Assembly: GCA_948099385.1 (NCBI GenBank)
Contig: CANUEZ040000071.1
Coordinates: forward strand, 2,170,001 to 2,234,000
Reading direction: 5' to 3'
Length of the DNA stretch: 64,000 nucleotides
Origin: Fasciola hepatica
Lineage: Eukaryota; Platyhelminthes; Trematoda; Plagiorchiida; Fasciolidae
Shown here in pieces: positions 1 through 10,467 of this stretch. Positions within the stretch are counted from its first letter, which is position 1; every line of letters begins with the position of its first letter. The translations under genes and the position numbers were made by a program. The notes under the pieces are model-generated. The model did no database searches. It was not told the DNA's origin and was given only the letters and a program-made list of their open reading frames with translations.

Positions 1-234
1 TGGCTGGCCAAAACAAGACCATTCAAAGTTGGGGACGTGGTTATGATCGCCGACGAACGCGCACATTTCAGCACTTGGTCTTTGGGAGTAGTTACGGAAA
101 CCATCAAAAGCACTGACGAAATGATAAGAACAGTGAAGTTGAAGACAGCTAACGGAGTGCTCATTCGTGGCATACGCAGTAATAACCTACTCGAGAGCGA
201 AGACGGAGGAGCTGATAACCCTGAGGCCCGGTAA
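1..234 (+). CDS. 3' end of a BEL/Pao pol (DUF5641-like domain), partial
   Basis: The reading frame is open from base 1 to a TAA at 232-234 and continues from outside the window. It encodes the end of a BEL/Pao Pol protein, the DUF5641-type domain that follows the integrase core. What shows this is the order W, K-x-GD-V-V, then a second W in WSLG and the valine-rich stretch VKLKTANGVLIRG. The equivalent end of the complete BEL-2 element (about 14050-14216) has the same layout. It is followed by an untranslated region, a polypurine tract and an LTR, as expected for the 3' end of such an element. The upstream part lies outside the window, so intactness of the whole pol cannot be judged. Confidence 0.7.
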   Translation, partial: WLAKTRPFKVGDVVMIADERAHFSTWSLGVVTETIKSTDEMIRTVKLKTANGVLIRGIRSNNLLESEDGGADNPEAR

Positions 235-894
235 ACCTTTTCACACCAGTCATCGAGGCGGATAAAGAAACGCCATATATACCACACGGTCTCTGGCAAA
301 CACGTTAGGGTCCTCGCGGTCTTTCTTTGACATTACAGAAGGTTCTTTCAGATATGTGTTGATGAATGCGATCCCATTGTATATCCCGATACATACACAC
401 ATGCAAGACGCACTCTACATCCCGTAAACCCACCAGACATGTGACAGTGTTCGTCGTTTTGCTTTTCGTTGACGTTACCGAATGCCCCTTGCATATGTGG
501 AAGTAGCGGAGCTTAGGTCACACACACATGCTACATTTGACTCGTTTTCTTGCCACACGGTCTTTTGTTGACATTGCAGAAAGTCCTCCTTTGATGTGTA
601 GTCATACATGTGATTTCACTGTACACCCCGACACACACGCACACTCAAGCACATACATCCAGGACAGGACGGCCCTTTAAAAGGACAACATTTATGTGAC
701 CCTTCACGCCCGCCATCGGTCATTTGGTCTCGTGGAAGATGTAGACTAGACTCACGTCTATGTAGCCAATGGGTTAGGTGCGACCAGTAGTAGAACGTTG
801 ACGACGAGCATTAGACGCGCGCACTGACAGCAAAGCCTAGGCAGGTAGGAAGAATCAGTACCTTTATACCGAACCTTTGACTCTGCTAGGTATC
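235..894 (+). repeat. BEL-1 3' untranslated region with imperfect repeats
   Basis: This 660-bp non-coding stretch lies between the pol stop and the polypurine tract. Segments near 317-406, about 447-540 and 558-650 look like diverged tandem copies with a period of roughly 110-130 bp. Each has a CGGTCTTT- or CGTTTTGC-like start, then TTGAC(A/G)TT, and ends in a CA-rich run such as ACACACAC. The first and third are clearest and the middle one is weak. Confidence 0.5.
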
Positions 895-915
895 CAGGAG
901 GATTTTGGTGGGCGG
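895..915 (+). promoter_or_regulatory. Polypurine tract of BEL-1
   Basis: The purine-rich sequence AGGAGGATTTTGGTGGGCGG directly precedes the TGTAA that starts the LTR at 916. The same GGGAGGA-T(3-4)-GG arrangement precedes the LTRs of BEL-2 (14393-14414) and of both BEL-3 units (3952-3971 and 15719-15738, minus strand). This supports a role as the primer for plus-strand DNA synthesis. Confidence 0.6.
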
Positions 916-1290
916 TGTAACAGCCGGTCGTGGAAAATCCCCCTTTTTTCTCTCGCGATTCAGTGTTTTTCCTAACATCACTCATTTACCTACACTATTG
1001 ACTTGTCTTTACGAACTGGTTGTTTTTCTGGTCCAATTGTTGTTTGTTCGTGCCCAGAGCTCGACTTTGACACATCCTTGTTCAGGACCTGCGTGACGCA
1101 CGTGCTGTTTGCTCACACGCTGCAATTCAGTTTCTCGTTGTTGAGTCTTTGTGATCGTATTATTGAGGTTTGTATATTTTTTGTCATTGTTCATGTAATA
1201 ATCTAGCATCGTAGAATATCACGGATAATCGTCTTTTGATTTCGGGATCCGTTGCGAATTTGGCTACGCATTGCTCAAACGTTCGTTACA
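916..1290 (+). repeat. LTR of BEL-1 (375 bp)
   Basis: It starts TGTAACAG and ends TTCGTTACA, the same TGTAA...TTACA ends as the BEL-2 and BEL-3 LTRs. The last 60 bp (around GGCTACGCATTGCT) resemble the end of the BEL-2 LTR (GGCTACGCGTTGCT). It is preceded by a polypurine tract, so it is the 3' LTR of the upstream element. It is also joined directly to a pol fragment on its right. No second copy lies in the window, so both boundaries are inferred. Confidence 0.6.
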
Positions 1291-3586
1291 TTGGTTACTT
1301 GACCAGAGATTGGGCGACCGCCAGGCACCTTATGCCGTATGCACGGCTCTTGGATTGATGTTATATGGTCCAGTAGGGGTACGCGGTTCCGTGAATTATT
1401 TATCCGCCGAAACGGACTGCATAGAGTATCACCCGCAGCGGCTGTATAAAAAGGAGTTTCATGACATGGGAGACGAAAGACCGACGTTGTCTCAAGAGGA
1501 TCACTTCGCTCTAAAAACGGTGCGGCAAGGCACTAGAGGCCTCAAAAAACAGTTCGAGGTTCCCCTCCCATGGCGCACATCGGTCGACCCGTGGACTGAC
1601 AACAGAAATTATGTTCTCCAACGATTACCACGACTAAAAGAACGCTTCATTCGAGACCAGAATCTGTGGGAACGATACGCGGATTTGATGAAGCGAAACG
1701 AGGCCCTCGGTTACGTTGAAAAGGTGCCTTTCAACACCGACAGCAAAAGGGGTGTCTGGTATCTTCCTCACCATCCGGTTATCAACCCCAGGAAACCCAA
1801 TATACTGCGGGTGGTTTTCGACTTTGCGGCCAAGTTCCAGGGCAAGTCGTTAAACGATTGCTTACTACAAGGGCCTGACGGGACCACATCGATGATCGAA
1901 GTTTTGTGCCTTTTCAGAGTGGGTAAAGTAGCCTTGTCTGCTGACTTTAGGGAAATGTTTCATCAAGTGAAAATTTCGGTAGGGGAACGAGATGCGTTGC
2001 TTTTCCTGTGGTGGGAAGAGAGCGACCGGGACAACGCAGTGGTGAATTATAGGATGACCGTCCACCCCTTCGGAGCCAAATCGTCACCATTTTGTGCCAA
2101 CTACGCCCTCCGAGAATCGGCAAACAAACATGGAGATCCAGTCCATCGGACGGTGGTAGATAGCGTCACCAGGAACTTCTACGTCGACGACTGTCTTGGG
2201 TCATTCGATGATGTGGAATCAGCCCTAGCGCAGTTCAGAGGCCTTACAAGATTGCTAGAAAAAAGCGGCTCCCCTCTCACTGAATGGATGCCGAAAGCTT
2301 GGGAAGTTCTCGAAGTCATTCCTTATAACGAGAGGGCCAAAAGGGCTACAGACCTGGGCGGCTCTCCACTCCCTACCGAACGCACTTTAGGAATACAATG
2401 GGACGCGAAAACGGCCGACTTTATTTTCCTGCTAAACGTTCCAGAGCTGCCAGTGACCCATCGCGGCATACTATCTGCCGTCTCAAGTTTGTTCGACCCG
2501 CTCGATTCCGTCTCACCCTAGCTGCTACCCGGAAAAATCTTTCTGCAGCGGCTGTGCCGTAAGAAAGTTGATTGGGACCAGTCACTGGACCGAGAGGACC
2601 GGTTGGACTGGGAAGAATTTTTGAACACCTTGAAGAAATTAGGGGACATAAGGATTCCACGATGTTTGACTCCTGGCCATACGACACGGACTGGAGAACT
2701 ACATGCCTTTTCCGATGCATCCGAAGTCGGTTATGGAGCCGTGGTGTACGGACGATGGTGCGCAGGAGATGGACAATATACTACGAGGATCCTGTTCGCC
2801 AAAGCCCGCGTTGCTCCACTGAAGTCGGTCTCAATCCCACGCCTTGAAATCAGTGCAGCCGTGTTGGCAGTCAGGGTGGTGCAAGCTGTGAAGAGATGTT
2901 TCGATCTTTACATTTGGTCGGTGAGCTTCTGGACGGATTCGACGATAGTACTTTACTATATCAACAACGTCCGGAGCCGGTTTAGTACTTTCGTTGCTAA
3001 CCGGCTCACGATTATCCACGATGAATCAGCCACGCACCAGTGGAGTCATGTTAGGTCTGGCGATAATCCGGCCGACCTGTGCTCCCGGGGTGCAACCAAC
3101 CTCAAGCAAATAGAAACGTGGACGAGAGGGCCAAAATTCCTGCAAATCCCTGAGCGGGACTGGCCCGCGTTCAAATTAGAACCCCCTACGAAAGTAGAAC
3201 TGGAGATCAGAGGCGTAGTGATAGCGGCTAACGTCATCGAAGCGAAATCCATTTTATCGCGATTGGTCTGGTTCTCTTCTTGGGTGAAGACATTTCGTGC
3301 GATAGTTTGGTTAACCAGGTTCAAGAGAAATTTACTAGTCAGGAAAGGGCTACGGCCCTCAGGTCGGATACGGGTCGGCCCGATAAACCTCGATGAGCTA
3401 CAAGCTGCAGAATACGAAATATTCAGAATGAAACAAAGCGAGTCTTTCTCCCGAGAACTCGAGAGGGCGAAAGAAGGGCCAATCAATAAAGAAATATCAT
3501 TTCCAAGAAGCGAATAAAGCGTTTAAACCTCAAACTCGTTGATGGACTGCTGCGAGTGTACGGAATGTGTAGCGGATATCCCAGCC
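1291..3586 (+). pseudogene. BEL-1 pol fragment: RT, RNase H, start of integrase
   Basis: Protein homologous to BEL-2 Pol starts mid-polyprotein at the linker HWLLDQRLG, right after the LTR, so gag and most of the protease are missing. Reverse transcriptase follows, with DQRLG...YAV, a VVFDFAAK palm motif and YVDDCLGSF (about 2180), then RNase H with FSDASEVGYGA, FWTDSTIV and SGDNPADLCSRG. The frame has one in-frame TAG at 2519-2521 and then stays open to 3517. A frameshift near 3505 leads into GLLRVYG, which matches the zinc-binding start of the BEL integrase. The coding match stops near 3586, where BEL-3 LTR sequence begins. It is a dead remnant; the missing integrase is not found on the far side of BEL-3. 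Confidence 0.75.
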
Positions 3587-3951
3587 GTGAGCAACGCGTA
3601 GCCAATTCAAAACGAATCCCAAAACCAGAACAAGATTGATTCGTAGTTTCTACGCTACTGGATTAACAAGTTATGCGCATGTGAATATGTACAAACCTCA
3701 ACTGTACGACCACAACGTCTAACAACGAAGACCAGAGTTCAACAAATGCCAATGTCAGGCACCACCGTCACGGCAGTCCAAGTTAAAGTCCAAATTGTGC
3801 CACTTCACGTGAGCAGAATGTAAACAAATGTTGAAGTGTAGTGATTGATGCAAGTCGTATTTGTTCCAGGGTCAATAAAATAAAGAGGATAGTCCCTACA
3901 ATACAAGTATATGACAATGACCAGGGAGGATTTCCAAGCATGTACGTTACA
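3587..3951 (-). repeat. BEL-3 left LTR (3' LTR of unit A), possibly truncated
   Basis: This matches 15354-15718 and 28146-28510 at about 98 percent. On the minus strand it begins TGTAACGTACATGC next to the polypurine tract. The final 19 bp of the LTR are not recognisable at full identity: bases 3568-3586 give only about 13 of 19 matches and can be read instead as BEL-1 integrase. The LTR is therefore either cut short at 3587 or mutated at its end. Confidence 0.75.
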
Positions 3952-3971
3952 CCGCCTACCAAATCCTCCCG
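3952..3971 (-). promoter_or_regulatory. Polypurine tract of BEL-3 unit A
   Basis: On the minus strand GGGAGGATTTGGTAGGCGG directly precedes the LTR start TGTAACG. It is the same motif seen before the BEL-1 and BEL-2 LTRs. Confidence 0.65.
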
Positions 3972-4525
3972 TGAATCGGTCAACATTCAAGGAGTAAATA
4001 GGGGTACTGATTCGCCCCAACCTACCCAGGCCCTAAATCAGTGCATACGCAGGTCGCTATGGATTTCGTCTATCGTTGGCCGATCGCAGACACGCTTGCG
4101 GGTTCCTTGAGGTTATGCTCCATCTCATGACGTCTCAGAGTTTCTTCTGAGAATGATACGACACTATCCGTATACAAAAAAGGACTTTGATATGATCGGG
4201 ATGCGTAGACAGATCACGAAATGTGGATGAAAAGGCTGCCTGAACAAGAGTAAAGTACGTGGCAAGATGAAGACTGAGGATTCGTGATGAAAAATAGAGA
4301 TGGCTACAGGTTACTTGAATACCAGGGGGCCAAAGTGTGTTGTTATCACATTATAGTTATGTTTGACTCACATCTTATATACAGTCGCACACAGGTTGAA
4401 TAATAATACGACTAGGTCACGGAAAAAGAGATATTTTTACAAGAGGTCAGTATGTGCTTGTGTAAGAGTTTTCGCTACTTCACAAAAACAATGTCGTGTC
4501 GCGTGATAAACCAAGGTTTGGACAA
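3972..4525 (-). other. BEL-3 unit A 3' non-coding region
   Basis: About 550 bp lie between the RNase H remnant and the polypurine tract. No integrase motif (HHCC or DDE) was found in any frame, so the segment that should carry integrase is absent. The same stretch is repeated at 15739-16292 in unit B. Confidence 0.6.
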
Positions 4526-5172
4526 CTAACTCCATAATAAATCGTTAACGCTGTATGAAATTAAACACAAATATACCTCAAAGACGGTGTGAAGGGTTGG
4601 GTCCCACTGGAGAATACATGAGGAATAATAAATAAATTCGGCTTCATTTGGTATCAGCAGACATGGTTTTGGCTTGGTTTTAGCCAGTATCAGTCTTTTG
4701 ATCTCGATACGGCCTTCATCGGCCTTAGGTATTATTAGCGTTGGCCACATCTCTTTAGCTGCCGTTAGGAAGTTGGGTCCCATTGTCCACATCCGCAACT
4801 TCTCTAGTGTTTTCAGGCCTCTTTAGGAGAAGTCGGCTGGGTTACCGGGGGATTGCACATAGTGCCGTTGATTGGTTTTAGTCGATTGGTGGTTATAGTG
4901 AGTCTGATAGCCACGAAGGTGATAAAGCGAGTGGTAATGTTGTTTATGTAATTAATTACCGTGGCTGAGTCCGTCCAAAAGTTTGGTTCCCAGTTTATCC
5001 GGCCGAAGCATCTCCCAATCGGCATCGCGGCTTTCACGGCCAGTACTGCTGCCGTCAGTTCCAGCTTCGGAATGGGCACCGTTTTCAGTGGAGCCACCCT
5101 CGCCTTTGCGAATATTATCTGGCTGTGCCGCCTACAATTTGCGTCAACCCAGCAGCCGTAATTAACTATACC
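4526..5172 (-). pseudogene. BEL-3 unit A RNase H remnant
   Basis: On the minus strand the frame carries KARVAPLKTV, PKLELTAAVLAVK, FWTDSATVINYINN and then a Pro-Ala-Asp region, followed by RMWTMGPNFL. This is the order of a BEL/Pao RNase H and its trailing linker. There is a frame change near 5175 and another near 4805, plus a stop near 5168. The protein ends at 4526 without the integrase that follows in BEL-2. Confidence 0.7.
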
Positions 5173-5177
5173 GTGGC

Positions 5178-6454
5178 CTATTTCTCATGAATCAGAAAGA
5201 AGTGTTGTTGGGCGTCGTTTGTGCACTTGATTCCTGTTAGGCATCTTTGAATTTTGATCTCACCAAGTTGCTCCAGGCTGTGCAGCCAGTCGCGCCATCG
5301 CTTATCGTTGTCATCCTGGAGAGGTTCGTCCCAACCCGCCCCAATCTGGCACAGCGATTGCAGCAAGCACTTTCCCGGTAACAACCATGGAGAAACGAAA
5401 CCTAGGGGATCATAGAAGCTTGAGACTGATGGTAGGATTCCTCTCCGTGTGACTGGTCGTTTGGGTAGGACCAGAGTGAAAATGAATTCGTCACCTCTGG
5501 GTTTCCATTGAAGACCAAGCGTGCGCTCCGTTTGTGAAGAGGATCCCAAAAGCTCTCTCGTGCGCCCCATTTTACCGGACTTCGGGATAACATTGAGCAC
5601 CCCTTGGCTGTTTGAAGTCCATTTAGCGGGGTCGAATCCCCCGGTCTTTAGAGTGGCGATCAATTCGATTATATGGAGAATAGAAGCATTTGGGTCGTCA
5701 AAGGAACACAGAAAATCGTCCACGTAGAAGTGGTCTATTGCTCTTCCTAGCAAATCGCCGGTGCCGATAAAACTCTTGAGGGTTTCCCGGAGGGCAAAAT
5801 CAGCACAGAAGGGGGATGATACCATCCCAAAGGGATGAACGGTCAGCCTGTACTCGTCAGGTGCGCGACTTGTGTCTTCTTCAGGTCACCAGAGAAGACG
5901 AAAGGCGTTTCTATCTTTAACGGGCAACTTCACTTGTAGAAACATTTCACGCATGTCCGCAGAGACGACTACTTTTCCCAGCCGAAAACGACATAAAACC
6001 TCGACTAGTGGTGTTGTCCAGTCTGGGCCCTGTAGTATGTGGTCGTTGAGTGACACGCCCTGACATTTCGCGGCACAGTCGAAAACCACTCTGACCTTCG
6101 CCGGTTTCTTTGGATTCACGACCGGGTGGTGGGGTAGGTACCACCTCAAATTTGCGCTGATAACCGCTGTATCCATTCTTTCTATATAACCCAAGTCGAT
6201 GTTCCGTTGCATGGCTCGCGTATATTTTATCCTTAATTGTGGTTCTCGAATTAGCCTGGTTTTGAGGAAGCATAACCTTTTCAGAGCCATTTGTCGACTG
6301 TTTGGTATAGGTTTCATGTTGGGTCTCCACGGGACAGGCACCTCGAAACGATCTATTACATACTTAGCGGTCTTGGTTACCATTCGCAAATCCGGCCTAT
6401 CTTCTCGTAATGGGGCATCTCTATCAATGGCCAGGTCGGCAAATTCGGCGTTAT
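5178..6454 (-). pseudogene. BEL-3 unit A reverse transcriptase remnant
   Basis: On the minus strand the frame reads FEVPVPWRPNMK, YLPHHPVVNPKKPAKVRVVF, VVVSADMREMFLQVKL, then MVSSPFCADFALRE, FYVDDFLCSFDD and PVTRRGILPSVSSFYDPLGF. These are the RT palm motifs A to E of BEL/Pao elements, with the YVDD catalytic box near 5735. One in-frame TGA interrupts the frame near 5886, between motifs A and B. The same stop is present in unit B (17653). Confidence 0.8.
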
Positions 6455-6590
6455 AATAATAATGGTATATTTCTCGACCATGGTCAAGACGCATGCGCAA
6501 GCAAATGATCATGGTGTACAACGTTACTCAAAACAATGAACTATACACGGATTTCAAGAAAGCGAGTGGAGTCGTCAGAAGCAAAACAGT
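6455..6590 (-). mobile_element. LINE 3'-end fragment inside BEL-3 unit A pol
   Basis: About 130 bp interrupt the protease-RT linker. On the minus strand the segment ends TTGACCATGGTCGAGAAATA followed by an ATT repeat. It matches the 3' end of the full LINE at 19827-27041, which has TTGACCACGGTCAAGAAATA followed by a TATAC repeat; similarity extends back some 60 bp. It is a severely 5'-truncated copy of a related LINE. The same insertion sits at 18222-18357 in unit B, so it predates the dimer. Confidence 0.65.
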
Positions 6591-7126
6591 TGTTGGAATG
6601 TCTGTTCAATGTTCGCCGTTTCCACCGAGGTGTAGTTGATTTGGATTTGTTTGCCCCATCTTCCATCTATACTACCATATAAAGTCCAGCCGAATATAGT
6701 GCGTACAGCATACGGTGCTTTGCGGCTTCCTATCCTTTGATCCAGGACCCAATGCGCTTCCGGTACATCACAACCGGTCAGCAGATCAATTTCGTTATTC
6801 TGCCACTCCTCGATCGTAACTCCGTCGAGATGCGGCCACTGAGTCAGAATCGATTGCATTGACTGAGGTGCTCCCATCGGCAGGTCCTTTATGGTGAATG
6901 CTTCTAGATTATCCGCTCTATCGTTGTTGACCAAGGAAACGAGCTGTGGGTGCAGTTTGGTCGACTGGATGACTTCGGCACCACTCATTGTGCTCACTTC
7001 TAATGAAGATTGATTCCCTCTGATCCTATATCCCTCTGCAAACTCCTCCCTTACTAGCGTGGCATCCGAACCACTATCTACAAAGGCCAACAGACTTGTA
7101 ACCCCAACTGGGGTTTTTTGTGCCAA
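6585..7126 (-). pseudogene. BEL-3 unit A aspartic protease remnant
   Basis: On the minus strand the frame contains LLAFVDSGSDATLVREEF, the DSG active-site motif of a retroviral-type aspartic protease, and later LTGCDVPEAHWVLDQRIG and the linker YAVRTIFGWTLYG that leads to RT. It runs into a stop just inside the LINE-tail insertion. A frameshift near 7120 separates it from the zinc-knuckle part of Gag. Confidence 0.7.
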
Positions 7127-8283
7127 CTTCTATTACTCCCAGGCGAGTGGGATTGTTAGTGGAGCGAGACACTGAACAGACCACACATGGCTTCGGGGTT
7201 TCTTTGGCATTCAAAACCTGGCATTTGTGAAGTAGGCAATGGTGTTTCCCATGGCATCCATCCTGACTACAACTGGGTTTCGTTCGGCACATCGCTGCTC
7301 AATGTGAATCGTTGAGACACACGAAGCACGTGCCCAGTCTCAGCCACTTCCCATCTTTCGTCGACTTCCACGTTGCGGAAGCGAGGGCATTCCGCTGGAC
7401 AATGAGGCGCCCCACAAACTTTACACACCAGCAAGTTTTCACCTTCGCGAGATAATGCGAGTGTGTTTGCACATGGTTGGCTTCTACTCGGTTCCCTGGT
7501 CCAGCTTTGCGTCGTCATAATCCTAGGTAATTTGCTCGTCTCGCGCACAACTTGACCGAAACGACTGTTTGCTACTCGGGCATGACGGTCTATAAACTGC
7601 GTCAGGTCTCTAAATGTGGTTTCTCGCCCAAATCTACTGGTCCCTTCGGCTTCCCCGGCCTATCTACCCTGTAGTTTTGTTGGTTAACTGCGCACTATGA
7701 ACTCCAATGTGTGTAGTGCGTTCAGGTCTGATCGGTAATCTGGGTGATTCAATGCGATGCTGCGGTTCTGCATTTTTATCACAAGGCTGGCTAGAGAGCC
7801 CGAATCGCCTTTGGAGCGTTTTGTCCCTGATAGTACAACAATGATCAAATTCCGGGTGACTTTAAATGGTTTCCCAAATAGGTTTTTCAGAATTCCATGT
7901 GCCCGAGTGTAACCATCTTTGGAATCCAGCATCAAGCGCCCGTTAATTTCTTCCATGGCCCTCCCACGACAGTGATGCAGTAAATACAGGAATCTCTGTC
8001 CTGGATCGGATACTCTCCCCTCCACAAAGTTCTCGTACTGCTTAACGAACTTACAGTACTGTTCTGAGCTCCCGTTGAATGAGGACAATTCCACTCTTGG
8101 TAAGTCAATAGTGTGGTTTATACTGGTGCACGTCGACTTCCGTCATTCCAGGGAACTGCCAGGCTGACTGACTGTATGCTCTGTGGTCTCCAAAGTCACC
8201 TCTCGCTCTCGCAGATTCCGCTTCTTTCCTAGCCTGCCTGAGCTGGATTTCTAATTTAACTATTCTTAATCGATTGATATCAT
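7127..8283 (-). pseudogene. BEL-3 unit A gag remnant (central and C-terminal)
   Basis: On the minus strand this carries ELSSFNG, YCKFVKQYENFVEGRV and FLYLLHHCRGRAMEEI, the DUF1759-type core of BEL/Pao Gag. A zinc-knuckle region with C-x2-C-like spacing (VCKVCGAPHCPAECPRF and KPSCSQDGCHGKHHCLLHKC) follows. Breaks are a frame change near 8105-8120, a stop at 7684, an additional stop near 7665 that unit B lacks, and frameshifts near 7280 and 7120. The N-terminal portion was displaced to 15128-15334 when BEL-2 inserted at 8283. Confidence 0.75.
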
Positions 8284-8996
8284 TGTTATGTCCATGTTGA
8301 TTGAAAATTCCTCTTCTGCTCACATTCCTGTACTCTATGACCGATTTTGGACCGCCTTCTCTAACCCACTTCATGCTGACACTGTTTTGTGGTCAACAAT
8401 TATTCTACGCTTGGTGTACTTACTTTTTCTTTTTATGGTTGTGCTTTCTTATTGAGATTACTTTGAGGACAGTTGGTACGGTAGTGAAAGGCACTGGTTC
8501 AACACAGTTTGTTTTATTACTCCTCGGTTTCGCTTTCTCGCTCACGTCGACTGACCGTAGACGTTCGGCTCGTTTACGTTGATTTTTGGCTGCCACGCTC
8601 AGGAAATTGTTCTTTGGGCCTGATTAAGCGTGGAGAACTTGTTCTATTTGTTTGGACTTCAGGACAGGTATTTATTATTTACTCTTTTTGGCCAACTATT
8701 CCTCTTTTTACAGAATTTGTCCTATTTTTGATTAACTTTTTGGCTGGATAGTGACTGAGGCTCACTGTCAAAGGTATGATCATGTTTGTACTTGTATTTT
8801 TACTCGCTAATAGTACCGTAGAATTTGCAGAGCAATCGTGTTCTTGATTTGGGTTCTGCATCGATTTGGGCTACGCGTTGCTTTGAGGCTCCAAGGTGCT
8901 ATCCAGAACGAGTGAAGCTTATAAGTCGGTGAATCGATAATTGAATCGTTGGTCAGGCTTCACCCGGACCAGGACTTGAGCGTTTTGGTCGTTACA
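8284..8996 (+). repeat. BEL-2 5' LTR (713 bp)
   Basis: It starts TGTTATGTCC and ends CGTTACA. It is a direct copy of 14415-15127; the visible differences are near the first and last bases. It is T-rich and contains short open frames that have no support as genes. Confidence 0.88.
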
Positions 8997-9021
8997 GTAC
9001 TTTGACACTGTCTCTGGAACG

Positions 9022-10467
9022 ATGCGAACTACAAGGAGCCATAAGGTGACCACTGGACTCAACCCATCTGACAATGGGGTCGGATGGGATCAAATCATCG
9101 CTGGAACCCGGCAAGTACCTCCTGATAGTTTTTCTGTTCATGGCTCCAGGGTTACAGGCTCTAGTCGGCATAGTCGTTGTTCTAAGTCGAATTTGTTGCT
9201 TGTCGACCTTAGGGAACGCCACCTTAAAGAGAAACTAGCACAGGATTTGAAGGCATTTAAAGAAAGTCAGAAAAAAGAGCTTCTAAGAGTTAAGCAAGAT
9301 TTGGAGATCGCCGAACTCTCAGAAAGGTTAGACAGAAATGCGTCTGTGCGATCCTCGGACTCAATCGACTGTGATAAAAGAGTGCGTGAGTACGTTCAGG
9401 TGCACACCAGGTCGATTTGTGATGAGCTCATAGAAACTGCTGTTCAGGGAAACGAAAAAGCCGGTAAGCAGGACCCTAATCATAAGTTATGGAATGCGGC
9501 TTCTCACTTTGTGGGTGGGATTGACTTACCAAAAGTAGAATTGTTTTCGTTCGATGGTCGGCCATAAATGTACTGGAAGTTCATTCGACAGTTTAATGTG
9601 TATGTCACCTCGAAGATCATAGATGACGGCCAACGCCTGATGTATTTGCTTCATTACTGTAAGGGTAAAGCACTGGAAGCAATCGAGGAATGTGTGATGC
9701 TTCCTCCCAGCGAAGGATTTCGTAGAGCTTGTGAGATACTGAAGGAATTATTTGGCCGCCCGCACGAGGTAATGCGATCACTCCTAGAGGGCCTAATGAA
9801 AGGACTGAACACCAGTAGCTTGGACTCAGAAGCACTATCGACGCTAGCCGTTTGAATGGAGAGCTGCATGATTGCTCTCGGGCAGATGAATTATACGTCA
9901 GATCTGAACTCGCTGGCCACCCTGGAACGTGCGGTTAGCGGTCTTCCATACTCCCTACAGAATAAATGGGCTGAGAGAGTCGATCGGTTAACGCAAAACG
10001 GTCGGGAACCAACGTTTAGTGAGCTAACGGAATTCGTGTCCACCACGGCCCGGATCGCCCGTAGTCGCTTCGGACAACTAGCAAGCCGAACTAAGACCAC
10101 CGGCCGAGTGAATCAAGCCAATCGCAACCCAGGTCCACGTCAATCTGGATCTAGTTGGTCCATAAGCACAGTGCAGCAGGAAAAAGAGCGACCTCAGACC
10201 TGCTCGAAATGTGATGGGAACCACTCGATAACGCTGCGCCAAGAGGTTTTGGCGTTAGACGTACCTGCGAGATGGGCAGAAGCCCGTAAAAAAGAGTTGT
10301 GCTTCATTTGTCTGAAAAGAAGCCATAGAGCGGGTGACTGCAAGTCAAAAACCGTCTGCACTATTGAAGGCTGTGGCGGTAGGCATCATCAACTACTCCA
10401 TAGGACTATACCACAGCGCCCTGTACCACCTAAGGCAGTGAGCGAAAATCACTGCGGAGTGACCAAG
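9022..10467 (+). pseudogene. BEL-2 gag
   Basis: The frame begins at an ATG 25 bp after the 5' LTR. The first 150 residues contain a charged, probably coiled-coil segment (LRERHLKEKLAQDLKAFKES). The DUF1759-like core follows (YWKFIRQFNVYV, LMYLLHYCKGKALEAIEE), then a basic linker and zinc-knuckle motifs (LCFICLKRSHRAGDCKSK, CTIEGCGGRHHQLLHR). These are typical of BEL/Pao nucleocapsids. In-frame stops lie at 9565-9567 (TAA) and 9853-9855 (TGA); all parts remain in one frame. It is not translatable as one protein unless the stops are read through. Confidence 0.82.

Noticed and set aside
3841..4110. Plus-strand 89-codon frame in the BEL-3 LTR and 3' region (also 15608-15877)
   Set aside because: Antisense to the element, spans the LTR boundary and polypurine tract, and has no recognisable domain.
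8301..8861. Short open frames inside the BEL-2 LTRs (also 14432-14992)
   Set aside because: They are exact copies because the LTRs are direct repeats. They are hydrophobic only because the DNA is T-rich, and LTRs of this group do not encode proteins.
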